12,696 bases of DNA from JALYSX01 sp036510515 (GCA_036510515.1 DATCDS010000089.1:1-12696), one strand, 5' to 3'; positions 6,817-12,696 are shown, counted from the first letter of the stretch. Made by a program: numbers and translations. Notes: generated from the letters alone by a model not told the origin.

Positions 6817-7175
6817 GCGAGCGCGTTCGCGGGACCGTCATCAACCTCAACGCCTTCGGGGCAACCGTTCGTTTAGAAGACGGCCGTTTGGCCACCGCGC
6901 CCGCGCACGATGTCGACGCCCACCGCGCCGACTACGAACGGGCGGCGACCGCGCGCAGACCGTTGGACTTCGAATACCGCGAACACGATGCCCGAGCCAT
7001 CGTTCGCCTGGCGCCCCACATTCGGGGCGACGCCGTGCTTGAGGAGAAGATCGTCGACTACCTCAAGAGTACCGGGGAATGGGAATCGCTCGACGGACCG
7101 CCGGCCCACGAACGCCACTTCTTGCACAAGAAGAAGCGCGCCGCCGCCTTCGAAAATCAGCGCGCCCCGGAGTAG
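6813..7175 (+). CDS. Small protein with S1/OB-like RNA-binding N-terminus
   Basis: This 120-residue protein is of uncertain function. The N-terminal half (about residues 4-35, RVRGTVINLNAFGATVRLEDG then TAPAHDV) reads like the first strands of an S1-type OB fold, with the usual 'G.V..i..fGa.V.l.dG..g..h.s' pattern. The second half is charged, with IVDYLKSTGEWESLDG and a basic stretch FLHKKKRAAAF near the end, consistent with RNA contact. The GTG start at 6813 overlaps the previous stop as GTGA, so it is probably translated with the DivIC/FtsB-like gene. The order DivIC-like, S1-like, Ppx/GppA recalls the divIC-yabR neighbourhood of Firmicutes, but this protein is not a clear YabR. It could be a ribosome- or mRNA-associated regulator; that is inference. 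Confidence 0.7.
   Translation: MSERVRGTVINLNAFGATVRLEDGRLATAPAHDVDAHRADYERAATARRPLDFEYREHDARAIVRLAPHIRGDAVLEEKIVDYLKSTGEWESLDGPPAHERHFLHKKKRAAAFENQRAPE
7169..7172 (+). promoter_or_regulatory. Candidate ribosome binding site (GGAG) for the Ppx/GppA gene
   Basis: GGAG lies across the stop codon region of the S1-like gene. It is 7 nt upstream of the ATC at 7180, an ideal Shine-Dalgarno distance, and 19 nt upstream of the ATT at 7192, which is too far. A second purine run, AGGG (7174-7177), is 14 nt from the ATT. This spacing is the main reason for choosing ATC 7180 as the probable start of the next gene. Confidence 0.45.
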
Positions 7176-7179
7176 GGCT

Positions 7180-8097
7180 ATCGACGCGGTCATTTCGATC
7201 GGCACCAATTCGACGCGCCTGCTGGTCGCCGACGTGGGAGCGTCCGTGCCGCAGATGCTGGTGTCGCGCTCGATCGGAACGCGGTTAGGAGAAGGCTTGC
7301 GTTCGAGCGGCCGGCTCGGCGACGACGCCATGGCCCGTACGCTCGAAGTGGTCGTCGCGCACGCCGCCGCAATCGACCCCGCGATCGGACGAACCTATGC
7401 GATTGCGACCAGCGCGATGCGCCGTGCCAGCAACGGCGGCGCGTTTGCCGACAGGGTCGCCGCGACCCTGGGCGTCGATCTGCACGTGCTCACCGGCGAA
7501 GAAGAAGCCATCGCATCCTACCGTGGCGCGATCGCCGGCGGCCACGCTAGCGAGGGCCTTACGGGCGTCGTCGACGTCGGCGGCGGCAGCACCGAATACG
7601 CCGTCGGCTTCTCGACGATTCCCCTGCAAGTCGCGTCGTGCGAGATCGGCGCGGTCCGATTGACCGAACTGCATGGCGGCTTGGCGGGCGTCGCGGGCGC
7701 GGTCGATCGCGACGTCGTCGAACGCGCGCGCGCGCTGACGCGCCGGTTACTGTCGCCGTTGGCGGCCTTTCCGGGCGTGGAACGGCTAATCGTCGTGGGC
7801 GGAAGTGCCACCACGGCGGCAGCCTTGCTGCACGGCGACCGCACCGGCGTCGCTCGCGTCGACGTGCGCCGCGACCAGATCGCAGCGACGCTCGACCGGC
7901 TGATCTCCATCCCGCTGGCGCAGCGCAAAGTTCTGCCCGGGATGAATCCGCAGCGCGCGGATATATTGCCGGCCGGCCTCATTGTCATCGACGAGCTGTT
8001 GGCGTTGGCGGGTCAAGAACGCGCGACGGTCGCGTCGGCGGATCTGCTCCTGGGATATTTGCTGATTCGGGCCGAAAGCGATTCGTTCCGACCGTGA
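7180..8097 (+). CDS. Ppx/GppA family exopolyphosphatase / pppGpp phosphohydrolase, non-canonical start
   Basis: The enzyme hydrolyses terminal phosphates of polyphosphate and/or pppGpp, linking phosphate and stringent responses. From ATC 7180 it has 305 residues, matching the short, single-catalytic-unit form without an HD domain. The ASKHA-fold motifs are complete: phosphate loop SIGTNSTRLLVADV, ATSAMRRASN, TGEEEA, the catalytic-loop VVDVGGGSTEYAVG, CEIGAVRLTE, VVGGSATTAAAL and NPQRADILPAGLIV. Anomaly: in this frame there is no ATG, GTG or TTG between 6988 and the GTG at about 7234, which lies past the phosphate loop. ATG 6988 would add about 64 residues that overlap the S1-like gene and look non-coding. 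ATC 7180, 7 nt after GGAG, gives the family-typical N-terminus. Alternatives are an ATT start at 7192, a frameshift fusion, or a sequence error. Ppx and GppA roles cannot be separated here. Confidence 0.9.
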   Translation: MDAVISIGTNSTRLLVADVGASVPQMLVSRSIGTRLGEGLRSSGRLGDDAMARTLEVVVAHAAAIDPAIGRTYAIATSAMRRASNGGAFADRVAATLGVDLHVLTGEEEAIASYRGAIAGGHASEGLTGVVDVGGGSTEYAVGFSTIPLQVASCEIGAVRLTELHGGLAGVAGAVDRDVVERARALTRRLLSPLAAFPGVERLIVVGGSATTAAALLHGDRTGVARVDVRRDQIAATLDRLISIPLAQRKVLPGMNPQRADILPAGLIVIDELLALAGQERATVASADLLLGYLLIRAESDSFRP

Positions 8098-8115
8098 TGA
8101 TGATGGAGGTTTCCA

Positions 8116-10218
8116 ATGAGAGCTCGCCTTGCCGCGGCGCTGCTGAGTACGATGTCGTTCGTGTTGCTGGGCGCATCGCCGCCGGCGCACTTTACGATGG
8201 AGCAGATTCTCGCGGCACCGTACATCGGCGAACTCGAGGCCTCCTCCGACGGCAAGACCCTTGCATTCTCCGTTCACGAGCGCGGCGCGCATAGCATCTA
8301 CGTCGCGCGCGTCGGTCAAGCCGCGCATCCCGTCGTCGTGTATGGCGGCGACGACGGTCGCAGCCTCGGTTCTCTGTCGCTGATCGGCGGCGGGAGCGCG
8401 ATCGCGTACGTGCGCGGCAGCGGACCCAACCGCGCGGGCGAAGTCCCCAACCCGCTTTCGCTGCCGGTTCCACCCGATCAAGACGTATGGATCGTCGCGA
8501 CCGGCAGCGGAACGCCCTATCGCTTGGGTGTCGGCAACTCGCCGACGATTGCGCCCGACGGCAAGACCGTTCTCTGGCTCGCGGGCGGACAGCCGATGAT
8601 CGCAACGCTGACGTGGAAGCACGGGGCGCTCGCCGGGGTCGGCAAGGCGCGCAGGCTCTTTACGATTCGCGGCAGCGTCAACGACGTCACCTTCTCGCCG
8701 GACGGCTCGCGCATCGCGTTTGACAATCCGCGAGGAAACCACTCGTTCATCGTGGTGTACGATTTCGCGGCCAGGCGGCTGACGTACCTGGCGCCGAACT
8801 TCATGCACGATACCGCGCCGGCCTGGTCGCCCGATGGAAAGAGCGTCGCGTTCGTACGCACGCCCGGCTCGCGAGAAAACGAAGACCGCTACCAGTATCT
8901 CAGCGACAGCGCCGCGCAAGCGCCGTTTGAAATTTGGATCGGCGACCCAGCGACCGGAAACGGGCACAAGATTTGGAACGCGGATCCGGGGATGGGCTCG
9001 GTGTTCTACGGTTTGGCCGAGGCCGATCAACTGTTCTGGACCAACGACGGGCGCATCGCGTTCGTGTGGGAGAAGAGCGGCTGGCGTCAGTTTTACTGGA
9101 TTCGGGCCACGGGCGGTCCGGCGACGGCCATGATGTCGGGAGCGTTCGAGGTCGAGAGCGCGACCTTGTCGTTGGATCGTTCGCGCCTCTATTATGCGAC
9201 CAACGAAGGCGACATCGATCGGCGCCACATTTGGAGCGTCGGCTTCGACGGCTCCGCGCCGCAGGCGCTCACCGGTGGAAAGGAAAGCCAGTGGTTTCCA
9301 ACCGCGCTGGCCGCCGGCGGGATCGCGTTTGCCAACGCCGGCTGGGCCGACGTCCCGCAAGTCGAAGTGCGCGGCGCATCGTCGTCGCGCACCGTCGCAA
9401 TCGGGCCGCCGATCCCGGCGAGCTTTCCCAAGAACGATGTCGTCGAGCCGCAATTGGTCACGTTTACGGCCGCCGACGGCCTGACGATTCACGCGCAGCT
9501 CTTCGTGCCCGACGACGGCCGCAGCAAGCATTGCGCCATCATCTTCGATCACGGCGGTTCCGAGCGCCAACTGCTACCGGGCTTTCACTACATGGAAGCC
9601 TACGCGAATCTGTACGAAGAGAATCAATATCTGGCCAATCGCGGATGCGCCGTGCTCTCGATCAACTATCGCAGCGGCGTCATGTACGGACACGACTTTC
9701 GCAATGCCAAGAATCAAGGAGCCACCGGCGCGAGCGAATATCAGGACGTGCTTGCGGGCGCGCACTTTCTCCAGAGCCAGCCGTTCGTCGATCCCAACCG
9801 CCTCGGCATCTATGGGTTGTCGTACGGCGGGTACCTCACCGCGCTGGGCCTCGCGCGCAACTCCGACATCTTCAAGGTTGGGTTCGATATGGCCGGCGTC
9901 CACAATTGGCGCTATCTTGCCGGAAGCGGCGGAACGGCGCAGGAGCGCCAAATCGCCTACGATTCCTCGCCCGTGGCCTCGTTGTCGACCTGGCGATCCC
10001 CGGTCTTCCTGGCCCAAGGCGACGACGATCGCAACGTCGATTTCGCCGAGGGCGTCGACCTGGCCCAACGCTTGCGAGCGCAGGGCGTCGAGGTAGAGAC
10101 GATGGTCTTTCCGAACGAAACCCACGAAATGACGCTGACCTTTGCGGACAACGTGCGCCTCTTCACCGCCGGCGCGCAGTTTCTACTGGCGCATCTGGGG
10201 GGAGATACGGGACCATGA
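8116..10218 (+). CDS. Secreted S9-family (prolyl oligopeptidase/DPP-IV-like) serine peptidase
   Basis: The product probably cleaves short peptides outside the cytoplasm. The 700-residue protein begins with a Sec-type signal peptide (MRARLAAALLSTMSFVLLGAS, no lipobox cysteine). Residues about 30-430 form a beta-propeller made of TolB/PD40-like repeats, with SPDGSRIAF and SPDGKSVAF clearly visible. The C-terminal alpha/beta-hydrolase domain holds the catalytic triad: Ser569 in GLSYGGY, Asp638 in GDDDRNV and His670 in NETHEM. Family motifs DHGGSERQ and NYRSGVMYGHDFR precede the nucleophile. The start is fixed by a strong GGAGG (8105-8109) six bases upstream; the gap to the Ppx stop is 18 bp. The stop overlaps the DUF2630 start as ATGA. 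Substrate preference (proline-specific, acyl-peptide or other) cannot be read from the sequence. Confidence 0.93.
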   Translation: MRARLAAALLSTMSFVLLGASPPAHFTMEQILAAPYIGELEASSDGKTLAFSVHERGAHSIYVARVGQAAHPVVVYGGDDGRSLGSLSLIGGGSAIAYVRGSGPNRAGEVPNPLSLPVPPDQDVWIVATGSGTPYRLGVGNSPTIAPDGKTVLWLAGGQPMIATLTWKHGALAGVGKARRLFTIRGSVNDVTFSPDGSRIAFDNPRGNHSFIVVYDFAARRLTYLAPNFMHDTAPAWSPDGKSVAFVRTPGSRENEDRYQYLSDSAAQAPFEIWIGDPATGNGHKIWNADPGMGSVFYGLAEADQLFWTNDGRIAFVWEKSGWRQFYWIRATGGPATAMMSGAFEVESATLSLDRSRLYYATNEGDIDRRHIWSVGFDGSAPQALTGGKESQWFPTALAAGGIAFANAGWADVPQVEVRGASSSRTVAIGPPIPASFPKNDVVEPQLVTFTAADGLTIHAQLFVPDDGRSKHCAIIFDHGGSERQLLPGFHYMEAYANLYEENQYLANRGCAVLSINYRSGVMYGHDFRNAKNQGATGASEYQDVLAGAHFLQSQPFVDPNRLGIYGLSYGGYLTALGLARNSDIFKVGFDMAGVHNWRYLAGSGGTAQERQIAYDSSPVASLSTWRSPVFLAQGDDDRNVDFAEGVDLAQRLRAQGVEVETMVFPNETHEMTLTFADNVRLFTAGAQFLLAHLGGDTGP

Positions 10219-10457
10219 ACGACAACGACATCAGCCAACACATCGACGCCTTGGTCAAAGAAGAGCACGCCTTGCTCGAACGCGGGGAAACCGGCTCGCT
10301 TACCCGCAGCGAGCACGAGCGTCTCGCCGATATCAACGTGCGCCTGGATCAGTATTGGGATTTGTTACGCCAGCGTCGCGCCCGCCGCGATGCCGGTCAA
10401 GATCCTACCGTCTCACATATTCGTCCGCCCGACATCGTCGAACACTACAAGCAATAA
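10215..10457 (+). CDS. DUF2630 family protein
   Basis: This small protein of 80 residues matches the DUF2630 pattern as I remember it: an N-terminal ISQHIDALVKEEHALLERG helix, a central RLADINVRLDQYWDLLRQRRARRDAG helix (about 40-65), and a closing VSHIRPPDIVEHYKQ tail. The family has no established function and is known mostly from Actinobacteria and related soil bacteria. The sequence is highly charged, helical, and lacks a signal or membrane segment, so it should be cytoplasmic. ATG 10215 overlaps the stop of the secreted peptidase gene as ATGA, so the two are probably translationally coupled although their products end up in different compartments. tRNA-Leu begins 6 nt after its stop. A long open frame running through the peptidase gene into this one is a GC-frame artefact. 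Confidence 0.87.
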   Translation: MNDNDISQHIDALVKEEHALLERGETGSLTRSEHERLADINVRLDQYWDLLRQRRARRDAGQDPTVSHIRPPDIVEHYKQ

Positions 10458-10463
10458 GCCTCG

Positions 10464-10547
10464 GGGATGGTGGTGGAATAGGCAGACACAGCAGACTTAA
10501 AATCTGCAGCTCGAAAGAGCGTCCGGGTTCGAGTCCCGGCCATCCCA
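10464..10547 (+). tRNA. tRNA-Leu (anticodon UAA)
   Basis: This is a complete 84-nt class II cloverleaf. The acceptor arm GGGATGG (10464-10470) pairs with CCATCCC (10540-10546), with discriminator A at 10547. The D arm is GTG...CAC, with a loop containing GG. The anticodon stem GCAGA/TCTGC encloses the loop CTTAAAA, so the anticodon is TAA and it reads UUA (and UUG by wobble). The long variable arm GCTC-GAAA-GAGC is characteristic of leucine/serine/tyrosine tRNAs. The T arm is CCGGG-TTCGAGT-CCCGG. The 3' CCA is not encoded (AGG follows the acceptor stem) and must be added by the CCA-adding enzyme. It lies only 6 nt after the DUF2630 stop, so it is either co-transcribed or uses a promoter inside that gene. 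Confidence 0.97.
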
Positions 10548-10586
10548 GGAATCGCCGCCTTTCGCGCTCCTTCGTTGCTTAGTCCA

Positions 10587-10663
10587 CGTCTTGGGTCGAG
10601 GGTACCCCGGCCTCGCTTTTTCCCTGGTTAATCGCTCGGCCGGGGCACCCTCGACCCAAGACG
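10587..10663. repeat. Long inverted repeat (26-bp arms, 25-nt loop) downstream of tRNA-Leu
   Basis: Arms 10587-10612 and 10638-10663 are reverse complements over 26 bases with one mismatch (GGTACCCC against GGTGCCCC when aligned). The loop is 10613-10637. It sits between tRNA-Leu on the plus strand and the convergent beta-lactamase-fold gene, so it could stop transcription from both sides or be a mobile palindromic repeat. Nested in the left arm is a smaller terminator-like fold: CGAGG (10597-10601) pairs with CCTCG (10611-10615), followed by C and TTTTT (10617-10621). That fold and the long hairpin are mutually exclusive. No coding frame here is convincing. Confidence 0.85.
10597..10621 (+). 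terminator. Weak candidate rho-independent terminator after tRNA-Leu
   Basis: The stem CGAGG (10597-10601)/CCTCG (10611-10615) with a 9-nt loop is followed after one C by five T (10617-10621). The position, 50 nt past the tRNA 3' end, fits termination of the peptidase-DUF2630-tRNA transcript. The 5-bp stem is short and competes with the 26-bp hairpin, so this is a tentative call. Confidence 0.3.
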
Positions 10664-10705
10664 CTCGATGTGCGCGATGGACGTCGCGCTAACGGCGACG
10701 CGGGC

Positions 10706-10832
10706 GTGTCATGGCGTAGCGCCGAAGGGCGCGGAGTCGCGCCACCCGCTGCGGGCGTTGCGTCGCGTGGCTCGACTCGCCTGTCCTGAGCGTAGCGCCG
10801 TAGGCGCGGAGACGAAGGGCTCGCCATGACAC
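10706..10832. repeat. 127-bp composite palindromic element (REP/MITE-like)
   Basis: Terminal inverted repeats GTGTCATGGCG (10706-10716) and CGCCATGACAC (10822-10832) match 11/11. Inside are an inverted pair GAGTCGCGCCAC (10734-10745)/GTGGCTCGACTC (10767-10778, 11 of 12 complementary) and a direct repeat: GCGTAGCGCCG at 10714-10724 and 10790-10800, each followed a few bases later by GCGCGGAG (10729-10736 and 10804-10811). Each direct copy forms its own hairpin, GCGCC/GGCGC, with loop GAAG in the first and GTA in the second. The string TGTCCTGAGCG...GAAGGGC resembles interspersed palindromic repeats I know from several high-GC genomes. No open frame inside is convincing. It ends 18 bp before the stop of the convergent hydrolase gene. 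Together with the 10587-10663 repeat it accounts for most of the 303-bp gap 10548-10850; I see nothing else there. Confidence 0.75.
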
Positions 10833-10850
10833 CGGCACGGCCGGAAAAGC

Positions 10851-12266
10851 CTAATCCCAAGCTTCGATCGCAAAGCCGGCGAGTTTTCCGGCGTCGTTCA
10901 TCGTGTAGATGTAGCGGGCGAGATGGTTTTTGAAACGGACGCGATAGGAGCGGATCGTCAGAGGCGGGCGTGGATCGACGCCGGCGGGAGCGACCTCCAG
11001 CGGCTCGCCGAGCAGTTTGCCGTCGGCGCGGAGTTGATCGATGCGATATGCGGGCAGCGACTGCGAGAGTTCGGACGATAACCGCGAACGATCGAGCGTG
11101 CCGTGCAGCAGCGCTTCCAGCCAGAAACGTGCTTGCGCGAAGGTGGCCGGATCCTGGGCGATGGGTTTGAACGGCTTGGCAGGCGGATGGATGCCGTAGA
11201 CGATCGCGGAGAGTTGGCCGATGAGGGGACCATCCGCCAAGCCGTCGCTGTTGGCCAGCACAACGATCGCGACGCGATCTTGCGGGAAGGTAAGATTTTC
11301 GGCCGAGAAACCGCTGACCAGACCGTCGTGACCGACGGTCGGATGGCCGTAGACCGATCCGACGCCCAGGCCGAAACCATAGTTCGTCGAGGTTCCGTTG
11401 GTTAGCCGCTGCGGCGTCGTCATCTCGGTGAAAGAGGCCGGTGAAACGACCCGGCCTGCATCTAGCGCGATGTCCCACCGGGCGAGATCCGCGGCGCTCA
11501 TCGTCAGACCGCCGGCCGCATCGTACCACGACCAATCGGCGAGCGACGCATGTTCGACCGGCATGCCGAGCATAAACTCGGTGTAGCCGCGCGCGGTGTC
11601 GGGATGGATTTCCTCGATGCGCGTGAACCAGGACCGGTGCAAACCCAGCGGATCGAAGAGGCGATCTTTGAGGAACGCGTCGTACGGCTCTCCGGAGAGC
11701 TTGGCGATCACTTGTCCCAGCAAGACGAAGTTGGTGTTGCTGTACTCCCACTTAGTGCCCGGTTTGAACGCCAGCGGGGCATTTTGGATCGTCGCGACGA
11801 TCTGCGCCGGCGTCGTGGTGGTTGGTAGAACCAGCGAGAAGTCGGGCTGTTCGGTGAAGCCGACGATGCCCGAGGTATGCGTAAGCAGGTTGCGCAGGGT
11901 TACCTCGGAGGCGTGCGGCGCGTCGGGAAGATAGGTCGAGAGCGGGGCGTCGACGTCGACGAGTCCCCGCTGGGCCAAGAGCATGATGCCGGCCGCGGTA
12001 AACTGTTTGGTCACGGAGCCGATGGCAAAAGCCGTTCGCGCGTCGACGGGCAGAGCGTCGTCGACGTCGCGCAGACCGTAGCCTTTAACGTAGACGAGCC
12101 GCCCGTTCTCGGCGATCGCGACCTCTGCGCCCGGAACGAATTGACGAGCCAGCGCCGCATTCATTACGGCGTCGACGTGCTTTGCCATCGCGGGCGTGAA
12201 CGGCGGCGGTGAGGTTGCGCCTAGGAGGAGAACGGCCAGCGCCAGGCCGAGCGATGCACGAATCAT
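10851..12266 (-). CDS. Secreted serine hydrolase, beta-lactamase/penicillin-binding-protein fold (class C-like)
   Basis: This is a probable exported serine hydrolase of the family that includes class C beta-lactamases, DD-peptidases and esterases. From ATG 12266 the protein has 471 residues and starts with a signal peptide (MIRASLGLALAVLLLGATS). The catalytic motifs are present: SxxK as S84-V-T-K87, the YxN motif as Y175-S-N177, and HxG as H313-D-G315. LLTHTSGI (128-135) and the segment around YDAAGGLTMSAADLARW (248-264) are family-typical. After about residue 350 comes a further region of roughly 110 residues, not part of the minimal hydrolase fold, that I do not recognise. GGAAG lies 8 nt before the chosen start. 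The frame is open 39 codons further upstream, but that adds no signal-like sequence. Substrate is unknown; HxG rather than KTG is common in esterase/peptidase-like members, so antibiotic resistance should not be assumed. Confidence 0.92.
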   Translation of the reverse strand: MIRASLGLALAVLLLGATSPPPFTPAMAKHVDAVMNAALARQFVPGAEVAIAENGRLVYVKGYGLRDVDDALPVDARTAFAIGSVTKQFTAAGIMLLAQRGLVDVDAPLSTYLPDAPHASEVTLRNLLTHTSGIVGFTEQPDFSLVLPTTTTPAQIVATIQNAPLAFKPGTKWEYSNTNFVLLGQVIAKLSGEPYDAFLKDRLFDPLGLHRSWFTRIEEIHPDTARGYTEFMLGMPVEHASLADWSWYDAAGGLTMSAADLARWDIALDAGRVVSPASFTEMTTPQRLTNGTSTNYGFGLGVGSVYGHPTVGHDGLVSGFSAENLTFPQDRVAIVVLANSDGLADGPLIGQLSAIVYGIHPPAKPFKPIAQDPATFAQARFWLEALLHGTLDRSRLSSELSQSLPAYRIDQLRADGKLLGEPLEVAPAGVDPRPPLTIRSYRVRFKNHLARYIYTMNDAGKLAGFAIEAWD

Positions 12267-12435
12267 GTCCGGCGCTTCCGCAACGCAGGGAGCGGGCACT
12301 CCATCGATTCCACATGGTGAAAGCCATCCGCGCGTGCGAAAGGACGCGCGTGCGCGCGGTTCGAACGGCCAATGCGCGCCCAACTCCGTGCTACGTTACG
12401 TCGCGGCGCGATGTCGACTAGGAGGTTCGTCGAGC

Positions 12436-12696
12436 ATGAAATCTCTAAGCGCTTGCATACTGGCCTTCGTGCTGGTGCTGACGTGGGTCGGCGCGGCATC
12501 CGCGCTTACCACCGGCGATGTGACCGGTCACGTGAAGGACGCCGCCGGCCGTCCGATCGCCGACGTCAAGATTTCGATCGCGTCGGGATCGTACGCTACG
12601 GCGGCGGTAAGCGATGCCAAAGGCTTCTACGCGTTTGTCGGTCTGCCGTCGGATACGTACACGCTGTCGTTCAGTAAGACCGGCTACGAGCCGCTG
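12436..12696 (+). CDS. Secreted protein with carboxypeptidase regulatory-like domain, N-terminal part (truncated by window edge)
   Basis: The frame is open from ATG 12436 to the window end (87 codons) without a stop. A Sec signal peptide (MKSLSACILAFVLVLTWVGAASA, likely cleaved after Ala23) precedes a carboxypeptidase regulatory-like/Ig-like beta domain: GDVTGHVKDAAGRPIADVKISI (27-48), SDAKGFYAFVGLPSDTYTLSFSKTGYEPL (59-87), the classic 'G.V.D..G.pl.gv.V.......t.tD..G.y.f..l..G.Y.l....GY' pattern. This domain often sits at the N-terminus of TonB-dependent outer-membrane receptors, but also in other surface or secreted proteins, and the missing part is needed to decide. A strong AGGAGG (12420-12425) lies 10 nt upstream. 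The gene is divergent from the hydrolase across 169 bp that contain no promoter I can defend. Confidence 0.88.
   Translation, partial: MKSLSACILAFVLVLTWVGAASALTTGDVTGHVKDAAGRPIADVKISIASGSYATAAVSDAKGFYAFVGLPSDTYTLSFSKTGYEPL

Noticed and set aside
7786..9570. 594-codon minus-strand frame opposite the ppx and S9 peptidase genes
   Set aside because: It is antisense to two well-supported genes, has low-complexity Arg/Ala/Val composition and no motif.
8934..10214. Long plus-strand frame inside the S9 peptidase running into DUF2630
   Set aside because: It is a second-frame shadow; only the last 80 codons from ATG 10215 look like a protein family.
10548..10850. Possible CRISPR array or integration (att) site beside tRNA-Leu
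   Set aside because: There are no regularly spaced identical repeats with unique spacers. The tRNA 3' end is not duplicated downstream, and no integrase is present.
10579..11751. 390-codon minus-strand frame across the repeat region and the hydrolase
   Set aside because: It is out of frame with the hydrolase motifs, translates the palindromic repeats and is Arg-rich.
10851..12266. Antibiotic-resistance beta-lactamase (AmpC) call
   Set aside because: The fold and SxxK/YxN motifs fit, but HxG in place of KTG and the extra C-terminal region fit general serine hydrolases better, so resistance is unsupported.
12330..12358. GCGCGTGCG direct repeats in the divergent intergenic region
   Set aside because: They are short and made of very common GC-rich words; no operator pattern or phasing that I could defend.

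Overview
This window is a high-GC bacterial chromosome segment with dense, mostly housekeeping genes and no phage, CRISPR or transposase genes. A CIRCE/HrcA heat-shock element, an adjacent accD-accA pair, a DivIC/FtsB-like protein followed by an S1 protein and a Ppx/GppA phosphatase, and a DUF2630 gene (a family I associate mainly with Actinobacteria) suggest a Terrabacteria-type lineage. A secreted carboxypeptidase-regulatory-like protein, of the kind often fused to TonB-dependent receptors, hints at an outer membrane. My best guess is Candidatus Eremiobacterota (WPS-2) or a relative. That assignment is an inference and is not proven by the sequence.

Layout. (1) Positions 1-816, minus strand: N-terminal 272 residues of the RecQ helicase, cut by the window edge. 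(2) 890-3871, plus: a CIRCE operator and promoter, then hrcA, dnaJ and rsmE, a heat-shock/ribosome-maintenance unit without grpE or dnaK between hrcA and dnaJ. (3) 3913-8097, plus: a compact run of a DPM1-like glycosyltransferase, accD, accA, a DivIC/FtsB-like membrane protein, an S1-like small protein and a Ppx/GppA phosphatase. The joints from accD to the S1-like gene are 4-nt ATGA/GTGA overlaps, so translation is probably coupled. The phosphatase has no usable ATG/GTG/TTG start. (4) 8116-10547, plus: a secreted S9-family serine peptidase, an overlapping DUF2630 gene and, 6 nt later, tRNA-Leu(UAA). (5) 10548-10850: a 303-bp non-coding gap filled with inverted and direct repeats. (6) 10851-12266, minus: a secreted serine beta-lactamase-fold hydrolase. 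(7) 12436-12696, plus, divergent: the start of a secreted protein with a carboxypeptidase-regulatory-like domain, cut by the window end.

Functionally, region 2 handles protein folding and 16S rRNA modification. Region 3 combines polyprenol-linked sugar transfer, the committed step of fatty-acid synthesis, a probable divisome component and polyphosphate/(p)ppGpp metabolism, as expected of a growth and envelope operon. The last third holds secreted hydrolases. I see no clear new biological system. The best leads are the missing canonical start of the phosphatase, the composite repeat element at 10706-10832, the long inverted repeat at 10587-10663, and the promoter embedded in CIRCE that implies a leaderless or nearly leaderless hrcA transcript.
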